The notes under the pieces are model-generated. The model was not told the DNA's origin. It did no database searches and saw only the letters and a list, made by a program, of their open reading frames with translations. The position numbers and the translations under genes are program-made. 22,489 nucleotides of DNA from Planctomycetota bacterium (lineage in GTDB: Bacteria > Planctomycetota > PUPC01 > JACPCR01), in NCBI GenBank assembly GCA_030740295.1, contig JASLXP010001153.1:1-22489 (forward strand). The letters run 5' to 3'. Of this stretch, positions 16,337 through 22,489 are shown in pieces (position 1 is the first letter of the stretch; the number at the start of each line of letters is the position of its first letter).

Positions 16337-17940
16337 ATGACCTGAATCTCCTCAAGGGGCAGCGGCTCGATACGGGTGGACAGCCTCACGCCCTGATTAG
16401 CGAGGGAATGGAGGCGATTCATGACGGCCGCGCCGTAGAGGATGTTCATGGCGACTGTAACGACCTTCCGATTGGCTGGTTCTTCCAGAAATGAGCCTTT
16501 AACCCACTCGTTGAAAGCGCCCATCGCGGGCCCGCACCAGACCTGATAATCGATTTGCCGTGTGGGCTCTCCAGCGTTTGCCCATCGTGACGACTGACCG
16601 AGATACCACCGGAAGACGAGCGACATTTTATGCTTGGGATCCTGTTCCGCCCGTTGTATTTGAGACGGATCACGCCCCTCAAAAAACTCACGCGTCTGTG
16701 ACCAGATCTCATCGAGCGATGCCTTGAAAACTGTCTTCTCAAGCATCGCTCGATCGGCCGGCAGAATATCTTCGATACTCTCACACGATCGATAGATCTC
16801 ATACAGCTTATGCCCGCGCATGGCGAACATCGTCCCCCGCTTCAACACCTGTACCTTGACCCCCATCTCAAACATGTCCGCAGCCGGCGCCATGGTGATA
16901 TCCGCCTGACCTGCCTCCGCGAGCATCTGCCTGACACGATCGGCAGAGCCGGATTCCACACACGCCTGATTGACCGATCCTGTAACGATGAATGCCGCTC
17001 CCATGGCAAACGCCGCGGCCGCGCTCGATGGAGTAGAGATTCCTCCGGCAGCGCCGACCCTGAGCTGCTGTTGATAGTTGAATTCCGCCTGCATCTGATC
17101 CCGCAAGGCGAGCATGGTAGGGACAAGCCCCGCCGCCGGTCTGTTGTCCGTGTGCCCTCCGGAATCCGCCTCAGCCGTGAAGTCCTGCGCCATCGGGATC
17201 TCCACAGCCATCTCTGCCTGTTCAGAAGTGATATCCCCAGATTCTACAAGCGACTTTAGGAACTTATCAGGAGGAGGTGACATAAACCGCGTTGCCACCT
17301 CCGTTCGAGAGACCTTGGCAATAATCCGATTCGGAGTTACTACGCGGCCCTGTTCGTCACGATGAATCCCGTGCATACGATACCGCACTACCGCTCGCGT
17401 CAAGCCCAGGTAAGCGGACGCGCTGACAAGCTTGACCCCCTTCCTCAGATAGAGGTCCACGATGTCGTCTTCCAGACCCCGCACATTCGGACTATGGATG
17501 AGATTGAAGCCATAGGGACCATCACCGAGATTGGATTGGATACGATCGATCTCCTCTTCGACTTGTGTCGGCGGCAAACCTGCCGAACCGTAGAAACCGA
17601 GCATCCCGGCTCTGCTCATGGATTCGACAATGTCCGCCGAGCTGATCCCGTTAGCCATGGCCCCCGCGAAACAGGGGTATCTGATGCCATGGTCAGCGCA
17701 GAAAGACGGATCGCCGAATTGTTCGACAGGGCAGGCAGGGACGTAAGCTTTGATTGGGAGCGCGCCATTGCCCGGGTCTTCGCCGCCTAACGAAGAAATG
17801 CCACCACGGCCGAAAGCAAGCTGACCGTTGCTGTTGACCACGGTTAATGGTTCGGAGATCTGTCTGACCGCTGCATTCAGATCCGTTGAAGGGGAGTCGC
17901 CATTCGATATCCACCAGCCTTGGGTTACAGGTGAGGGCAT
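16324..17940 (-). CDS. pfaD: PfaD-family FMN-dependent enoyl reductase
   Basis: This 538-residue protein of the nitronate-monooxygenase/2-nitropropane-dioxygenase fold belongs to the PfaD subfamily. It supplies the trans-acting enoyl reduction for PfaA-type synthases. Visible signs are RYPCFAGAMANGISS (residues about 87-101) at the barrel start, GPYGFNLIHSPN, AEADSGGHTDNRP (FMN/substrate site), RVGAAGGISTPSSAAAAFAMGAAFI (phosphate-binding end) and the PfaD-specific C-terminal half with PKHKMSLVFRWYLGQSSRWA. The length is usual for PfaD. The start is ATG at 17938-17940 (MPSPVTQGWW). It is first in a two-gene unit; the megasynthase start lies 48 bases after its stop. In canonical PUFA clusters pfaD comes last, after pfaA, pfaB and pfaC, so this order and the missing genes are unusual. 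Confidence 0.93.
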   Translation of the reverse strand: MPSPVTQGWWISNGDSPSTDLNAAVRQISEPLTVVNSNGQLAFGRGGISSLGGEDPGNGALPIKAYVPACPVEQFGDPSFCADHGIRYPCFAGAMANGISSADIVESMSRAGMLGFYGSAGLPPTQVEEEIDRIQSNLGDGPYGFNLIHSPNVRGLEDDIVDLYLRKGVKLVSASAYLGLTRAVVRYRMHGIHRDEQGRVVTPNRIIAKVSRTEVATRFMSPPPDKFLKSLVESGDITSEQAEMAVEIPMAQDFTAEADSGGHTDNRPAAGLVPTMLALRDQMQAEFNYQQQLRVGAAGGISTPSSAAAAFAMGAAFIVTGSVNQACVESGSADRVRQMLAEAGQADITMAPAADMFEMGVKVQVLKRGTMFAMRGHKLYEIYRSCESIEDILPADRAMLEKTVFKASLDEIWSQTREFFEGRDPSQIQRAEQDPKHKMSLVFRWYLGQSSRWANAGEPTRQIDYQVWCGPAMGAFNEWVKGSFLEEPANRKVVTVAMNILYGAAVMNRLHSLANQGVRLSTRIEPLPLEEIQVMVNG

Positions 17941-18249
17941 TGATCTGGAGATTTGTCTGTTGGAGTAAAGTGCAGGGAAAGAAGACTCAGGTCGTCAGGA
18001 TTTCACGCGGAAAAGGTCGGCTGAAACTGGGTTTATAGACTGAGAATTCCGTTGAAGCCGAATGCGGTAGTATTGAATCTTGACAGGAATTGACAACCCG
18101 TGATCGCATTCGCGCTCGCGGCAAGATATGTGTAAGTGTACAAAAGATGTAAAAGGAATGTTCCTGAATAATTACAAAATCAATGGTGCCTATACTGCCG
18201 AAATGTGGCTATAAGCTCCGTTTCTATACTGCGTCGTGCTGAAAATATT
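17941..18249. promoter_or_regulatory. Divergent intergenic region between the pfaD-like and iron-sulphur protein genes
   Basis: This 309-base gap holds no credible gene and must contain the promoters of both divergent genes. Its right part is AT-rich. Two TTGACA hexamers stand exactly ten bases apart (18080-18085 and 18090-18095), one helical turn, which could be an operator or a -35, but no good -10 lies at the right distance. AGGAATGTTCCT at 18154-18165 is a short palindrome. TATACT occurs at 18191-18196 and 18225-18230 as possible -10 elements for the plus-strand gene. No assignment is firm. Confidence 0.35.
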
Positions 18250-19338
18250 ATGACCCGTTTCAACCTGAAATCAGGAGACCAGCTATCTCCACGTACAATT
18301 CCAATCTGGCGTATAGTTCAAATTTTGGTCTGGCTTGCAGGGGCTTTTATTCTCTTCAATTTAATATTCTATCCAACGGTTGGAATTCACCTATTCTGGA
18401 ATGTGCTGATTCCTGTTGCTCCAGCACTCCTGGTTATTGCGGTCGGAGCGTGGAGGAACATCTGTCCCATGGCATCAACCGCGTTGTTCCCAAGGCACAT
18501 GGGTTTGTCGAAAAGAAAAAGACTAGCCTTTGCACAGACGGGTAAATTAAACTTGATTGCCGTAATTGCATTACTCCTGATTGTGCCTTTACGCCATGCT
18601 ATATTTGATATGAATGGCTTGGCTACAGCTATATTAATCGTGTCCCTGGTAGTCGTTGCAGTGTTTGCCGGCTCGCTCTTTGAATGGAAGAGCGCATGGT
18701 GCTCAGGTTTATGTCCAGTTCATCCGGTAGAAAAACTATATGGGATAAACAATAGGCTGTCGTTACTCAACGCCCACTGCGATGAATGTCACCGTTGTGT
18801 AGCTCCATGTCCCGATACAACTCCCAGTATCAATCCCCTTTCTACAAAGAGAACTAATTATCACAGAATAGCTGGACTTATTATGGCGGGCGGCTTTCCT
18901 GGATTTGTCTGGGGATGGTTTCAAGTTCCCGATTATCCTGGAATAACAGGCATCGAACAGCTTGTTTTTATTTATAAGCTGCCCATATTGGGCCTTCTTG
19001 CCACAATCGTTTTATTCTTGATATTAAGGGCACTTTTTCAGGAGAGAATCCTAGTTTCGATTTTCTCTGCTGCAGCGGTTTCCTGTTACTATTGGTTCAG
19101 AATACCGGCCTTGTTCGGTTTTGGTATTTTTCCAGGTGACGGAATGCTTATTGATCTAACTGGATTTTTGCCGGAATGGTCCATAAGAGGAGCAATCTGT
19201 GCTACGACGCTTTTCTTTTTCTGGTGGATCGTCTTCAGCAAACAGACCAGAAGAAGTTGGGAAGTCAGGCCTGCTCTTTCGACAGAGACTGGCAGTGATG
19301 TCCCGCTCGTGTTCAGAGACCATGTTCTTGTGCCCTGA
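18250..19338 (+). CDS. Integral membrane 4Fe-4S protein (NapH/polyferredoxin-like)
   Basis: The protein is about 362 residues from ATG 18250 (MTRFNLKSGDQLS); an in-frame GTG at 18205 is possible but gives an unconvincing N-terminus. About seven or eight hydrophobic segments are visible, for example VQILVWLAGAFILFNLIF and LNLIAVIALLLIV. Three cysteine groups face the membrane boundary: WRNICPMAS, WCSGLCPVHPVEKLYG and CDECHRCVAPCPD. The last is a CX2CX2CX3CP cluster ligand set. This resembles NapH/RdxA/YccM-type membrane ferredoxins that pass electrons from quinols. The electron acceptor is unknown. Three sampled 60-base lines are about 38-42% GC against about 57% for a line of the neighbouring megasynthase, so it is likely acquired horizontally. 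A link to the lipid synthase is possible but unsupported. Confidence 0.8.
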   Translation: MTRFNLKSGDQLSPRTIPIWRIVQILVWLAGAFILFNLIFYPTVGIHLFWNVLIPVAPALLVIAVGAWRNICPMASTALFPRHMGLSKRKRLAFAQTGKLNLIAVIALLLIVPLRHAIFDMNGLATAILIVSLVVVAVFAGSLFEWKSAWCSGLCPVHPVEKLYGINNRLSLLNAHCDECHRCVAPCPDTTPSINPLSTKRTNYHRIAGLIMAGGFPGFVWGWFQVPDYPGITGIEQLVFIYKLPILGLLATIVLFLILRALFQERILVSIFSAAAVSCYYWFRIPALFGFGIFPGDGMLIDLTGFLPEWSIRGAICATTLFFFWWIVFSKQTRRSWEVRPALSTETGSDVPLVFRDHVLVP

Positions 19339-19729
19339 ATTGGGCCGCATTGGAGTCATTTCAATGGGAGGGTAGCCTCGAGTTACTCTGAGCAATCAGG
19401 GATGGCAATCGGAATCTTCCAAGTTTGATGGCCCTGGGTTCCCGCTGCCAAGGCAGTGTTGGAAGGTCCCCAATTCTGTCATCCAGGCGCAGGAAAGGTG
19501 TCCTGGCAAAGATCTTTCCCGGCCATCAAGGCGGCATGCGGTAAGCGACCTCAATACATGCAACTCTTGACACGAGTCGCAGGGGTGCCCTTCGATATCC
19601 ATTCCGGTTACAGTATATTGGATAATTGAAAGATGAAATGATGCGGGGAGGTCGTGCTCCGTTCATTGATTTCATCATCTTTGCCATTCTTTTCGACAGT
19701 TTGGCAGGTTGCACCAAGTTTAAACAGCC
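19339..19729. other. 391-base region without a recognised gene
   Basis: Short open frames here on the minus strand have no recognisable product. ATTGATTTCATCATC near 19665 and AAAGATGAAATGATG near 19629 can pair in part, in two alternative 8-bp registers. TATATT at about 19614 is a weak -10 candidate for the downstream lyase-like gene. Nothing else is seen. Confidence 0.4.
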
Positions 19730-20032
19730 ATGATGAAATCCTGCGGGCTCTCTCCGATCATCGCGTCTCTGTTCATCTACTTGTCCATCTCTACTGCTGA
19801 ATCACCTGCTGAGGACATTCCGCCAATGACGAAGGGTCGAATTCTTGTCTCTGTCTGTGACGTCGTCGGGTGTGAGAGACCGGATGCGCTCATTTCCGTT
19901 GGAGTACCTTTTTCAAGAGGAGCACTTCGTTCCGATCAGACGATCGAGGTCTCCATCGATGGGGCTCAGGTACCTTGCCAGACTCGCCCGCTAAGTACAT
20001 GGCCGGACGGAAGCATCAAATGGATACGATTG
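19730..20032 (+). CDS. N-terminal segment of a frameshifted YetA/PL26-like exo-rhamnogalacturonan lyase family protein
   Basis: ATG 19730 (or 19733) gives MMKSCGLSPIIASLFIYLSI followed by a polar region, a Sec signal peptide. Next comes the start of an N-terminal RIFT-barrel-type domain: ISVGVPFSRGALR, then TRPLSTWPDGSIKWIRL, the 'WPDGSIKW' signature shared by YetA-like and PcRGLX (family PL26) proteins. Sense is lost after IRL at 20032. In the next frame it continues with ATIPQQEQVALVVVTGDEA. One extra G after TTG at 20030-20032 joins the two. The original frame runs on to 20119 without meaning. Confidence 0.7.
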
Positions 20033-22227
20033 CCACGATTCCACAACAAGAACAAGTTGCTCTTGTTGTGGTCACTGGTGATGAAGCGGCAAATCGTCCG
20101 CGGCCAGCCGCTCTGTTGAAAGTTGACAAGACTGTAGACGGCCTCAGCGTGAGGAACGGAGTTCTGACGTTCGACTTGGGGAGGAAGAACTTTCGTCTGC
20201 TTGAAAATCTCAAATTCAAAGGCCAGGCGATACTGCATGGCGTTGATGGACAGGCGCGGAAGGCAGGGCAGGCAAAACTAGCCAAGGCGAAGTTTCTCCC
20301 CCTTCAGGAACTGGAAATCGAACAGATCGGACCGGTCAAAGCCATCATCCGGTTGAGAGGAAGTTTGGCATCAGGGAACGACGGATCCGGGAAGCTCCTC
20401 GATTTCACCGCCCGGATAACTGTTGCCGCGGGCGTTCCATGGGTCAGAGTGGAATGGGGTCTGATCAATCCCGGTTACGATCTGGTCGAAGTTCCGGACC
20501 CTGCACGTGAGGGTGAGGGCGAAGTCCTTGCCGGTCTGTTCCATGACAGGGCGCATACCCCAATCGATCTGATGCGATTGAATTTCGATCTAGCCCTGTC
20601 CGGCTGTGAAACAGCGCTTCTTGGCGGCGACATGACTCGAACCTTTCATTACGAGGTCCATCCACCTGCACGATATCTGATCCCCTGGCAGAAGGGGCAG
20701 CCGACTCTGTGGCAGTCTCCCGGAAAGGGAGGCTGTCGTGCCTGGGCATGCGGGCACGGTCCGGACGGCCATGAGTGGATCGATCTGAAGGACGAGTCAA
20801 AGCCTTACATGATCGCTCCTCGGCCCATTCACCGGCGACTCAAGGATGGCAGCGAGACCATTCGACTTGCCGCGCCACTCGCCGGCTGGGTCCACATGAC
20901 TGATGGCCAACAGGGCTTCACTGTCCAGCTTCAGCACTTTTATGAAAATCGGCCTAAGAAGATAGACCTCGATGTGGATCGGCTGACCCTTGACCTTTGG
21001 CCGGAAGAAGAGGGAGTGTTGAACTGTGAAGAAGGGGTCGCCAAGACACACGTCATGACAGTGTCCTTCTTTGACGAGGATATGCGGTCAGCCCATGTGG
21101 ACACCGTGGCTACTGCGCGGGCCCAACCGGTCGTCCCCCGGCTTGACCCAAAGTATGTGCAGGAGACCGGCGCTGCGGGCGATCTGTTCCCGCCGGACAC
21201 CAAACGCTACCCAACTATCGAAATGGGACTGCGCGTCGGATCCAGATTCACTCGCAGGGGCGGCCAGGGCATGATGGATTTCGGCGATGAAGCGAATCAC
21301 AACAACCAATACGACTGGCAGTTTTCCTGCTTGCTCTACTTCCTCCGATCCGGTTTGGAAAGCGCGTTCATCAACGGCGAGGCAAGCACCTGGCACTCGA
21401 TGGATGTGGACACCATCCATCATCATCGCGACCCGCTGATGTTCGAAGGCCTGCACAGCGGCCGCGGCGACGATCACACTGCCACGCCTGTTGACCCGCA
21501 CTACCTCTATTGCCAGGGCATGCTTCTCTATTACCACCTGACCGGGCATCCCAGGGCGCTCGCCATAGCCGGCGGAATCGCCCGCAATGCAATCCGACAC
21601 CTTCGCCAAAAGGGAAGGAGCGGAATGGTTTTTAACAATGGGCGAGCCGCCGGTTGGTCTTTGCTGTGCGTTGCCGCGGTGTACGAGGAGACCCGGGACA
21701 AAGCTCTACGAGAGGGCCTGGATGAATACTTCGACCGGCTGGAAAAGTGGCAGGACAGAGACGGCGCGTTCAAGGCACGTGTGGCAGATGGGCACAATGG
21801 TTACTGGAAAGGCTCCAATGCCTTCATGAGCGGTATTCTCCTCAGCGCAGTTTACCGTGCGTGGGAAGCTACGGAGTCCGAGCGTGCCCGCAGCATGTTC
21901 ATAAAGGGTGTGGATCACCTTGCTGAGCGTATGAAGCTTCCCCATGGCATCATCGCCAGCACAGAAGGCCCGCCCGGCGAGAACAGTTTTGGTCCCGGAA
22001 CCAGCTATTCCATCCACGGCCAGACCCAGGCACTCGCCTGGGCAAGCAAACTGACGGGCGATCCCAAGTACATCAAGCAGGCGGTCCGCTTCTTCGAATT
22101 TGACCTGAAGCTCAACGGTAATCTCTGGAAGCTCGCGGACATTCGCATGTCCTGGTGGGCCATTTTCCGCTTCCTGCACATCGCCCATGAGTTCGACCTG
22201 CTCGATGAAATTGAGGCCCGCCGGTAG
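20032..22227 (+). CDS. Main segment of the YetA/PL26-like rhamnogalacturonan lyase family protein
   Basis: This frame (first start-like codon 19975, real sense from about 20032) is open to TAG at 22225-22227, about 730 residues. Together with the N-terminal segment the protein is about 830 residues, the usual size for this three-domain family: RIFT barrel, central beta-sandwich (LAAPLAGWVHMTDGQQGFTV, then LTLDLWPEEEG), and a C-terminal alpha/alpha barrel (WHSMDVDTIHHHRDPLM, HYLYCQGMLLYYHLTGHPRA). The paired D-x-D and multi-His stretch probably lines the substrate cleft. The protein is exported and is likely to act on rhamnogalacturonan or a related acidic glycan; exact activity is inferred only from family resemblance. 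The single frameshift may be a sequencing error or real decay. Confidence 0.75.
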   Translation, partial: ATIPQQEQVALVVVTGDEAANRPRPAALLKVDKTVDGLSVRNGVLTFDLGRKNFRLLENLKFKGQAILHGVDGQARKAGQAKLAKAKFLPLQELEIEQIGPVKAIIRLRGSLASGNDGSGKLLDFTARITVAAGVPWVRVEWGLINPGYDLVEVPDPAREGEGEVLAGLFHDRAHTPIDLMRLNFDLALSGCETALLGGDMTRTFHYEVHPPARYLIPWQKGQPTLWQSPGKGGCRAWACGHGPDGHEWIDLKDESKPYMIAPRPIHRRLKDGSETIRLAAPLAGWVHMTDGQQGFTVQLQHFYENRPKKIDLDVDRLTLDLWPEEEGVLNCEEGVAKTHVMTVSFFDEDMRSAHVDTVATARAQPVVPRLDPKYVQETGAAGDLFPPDTKRYPTIEMGLRVGSRFTRRGGQGMMDFGDEANHNNQYDWQFSCLLYFLRSGLESAFINGEASTWHSMDVDTIHHHRDPLMFEGLHSGRGDDHTATPVDPHYLYCQGMLLYYHLTGHPRALAIAGGIARNAIRHLRQKGRSGMVFNNGRAAGWSLLCVAAVYEETRDKALREGLDEYFDRLEKWQDRDGAFKARVADGHNGYWKGSNAFMSGILLSAVYRAWEATESERARSMFIKGVDHLAERMKLPHGIIASTEGPPGENSFGPGTSYSIHGQTQALAWASKLTGDPKYIKQAVRFFEFDLKLNGNLWKLADIRMSWWAIFRFLHIAHEFDLLDEIEARR

Positions 22228-22231
22228 GAAT

Positions 22232-22353
22232 CCGTAATTCGTAATGCGTAACTCGTAATACACGTAAAGCGTAACTCGTAATGCGTAACCAGAGGACCCA
22301 CTGAGGACTGATGAGCCTATTCTGATTACGTATTACGCATTACACGGTTACGG
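22232..22353. repeat. CGTAATGCGTAAC-type repeat tract forming a long inverted repeat
   Basis: From 22232 to 22290 imperfect 8- to 10-base units (CGTAATTCGTAATGCGTAAC, then CTCGTAATACACGTAAAGCG) follow each other. The inverse sequence returns at 22325-22353 (ATTACGTATTACGCATTAC and on). GTAATGCGTAA at 22241-22251 matches TTACGCATTAC at 22333-22343 exactly, and arms of about 28 bases align with few mismatches. It starts five bases after the lyase-like gene and may serve as its transcript end. It is not a CRISPR array: the units are not separated by unique spacers. Confidence 0.65.
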
Positions 22354-22451
22354 TTCAGAGTCTTGTTTTTCTTAAAAGATTTGTAACTGTTCAGCCCACT
22401 CACCAACCTCGCAAGCTTTGGCTACAAGTGGCAGAAACGGGGTTGGAGTAA

Positions 22452-22489
22452 CGGCTTTAGCCGGGTCTGAGCGGCCGAAAGAACCCGGC
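22452..22489. repeat. REP-like palindrome cut by the right edge
   Basis: CGGCTTTAGCCG at 22452-22463 is a 5-bp hairpin. GCCGGGT at 22460-22466 pairs with ACCCGGC at 22483-22489, a 7-bp stem that reaches the last base. The element may continue beyond the window. No gene is seen between the lyase-like gene and the edge. Confidence 0.45.

Noticed and set aside
18080..18118. Strong sigma-70 promoter from the TTGACA boxes
   Set aside because: No TATAAT-like sequence lies 16-18 bases downstream of either box.
22232..22290. CRISPR array
   Set aside because: The units follow each other without spacers of constant length, and they return as an inverted copy.
1..22489. tRNA, rRNA, transposase or integrase genes
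   Set aside because: None could be recognised on either strand.

Overview
The window looks like an accessory region of a bacterial chromosome with moderately high GC: one 60-base line counted inside the polyketide gene is about 57%. It suggests an uncultivated, glycan-degrading bacterium. Large secreted glycan-active proteins, a calcium-loop (FG-GAP/VCBS-like) protein, weak ribosome binding sites and many short palindromic repeats would fit the PVC group or similar metagenome lineages. This is inference; no rRNA or marker gene is present. TGA ends several intact genes, so the code is standard.

Layout, left to right. (1) 1-500, minus: an open frame running off the left edge. It has no in-frame ATG and looks like the C-terminal part of a protein with a tentative resemblance to the type I-G CRISPR protein Csb2. 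(2) 657-6024, plus: one very large secreted GH42/A4-beta-galactosidase-like protein of about 1,790 codons, split by two apparent single-base deletions near 1487 and 2608. (3) 6205-6963, plus: a secreted thioredoxin-fold protein with an in-frame TGA exactly where the first active-site cysteine of CxxC belongs, followed by a SECIS-like hairpin. This is a candidate selenoprotein, closed by a strong terminator. (4) 7071-8153 and 8189-9493, plus: a C39-peptidase/TPR lipoprotein and a beta-propeller-like protein with calcium loops. (5) 17940-9718, minus: a two-gene unit, pfaD-like then pfaA-like. It encodes an FMN enoyl reductase and a 2,185-residue KS-AT-3xACP-KR-DH polyunsaturated-fatty-acid-synthase-type megasynthase. 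No PfaB, PfaC or phosphopantetheinyl transferase gene is in the window. (6) 18250-19338, plus: a divergent AT-rich membrane iron-sulphur protein, probably acquired. (7) 19730-22227, plus: a secreted YetA/PL26-like rhamnogalacturonan lyase family protein with one apparent single-base deletion.

The genes suggest two themes. One is secreted plant- or algal-type glycan degradation. The other is synthesis of an unusual lipid by a small secondary lipid synthase. Four families of short, tandem-like, inverted-repeat-forming sequences occur between genes. Two of them have also entered the coding sequence of the megasynthase, in frame, in its inter-domain linkers. The two most interesting points are the candidate UxxC selenoprotein and this repeat invasion of a modular enzyme.
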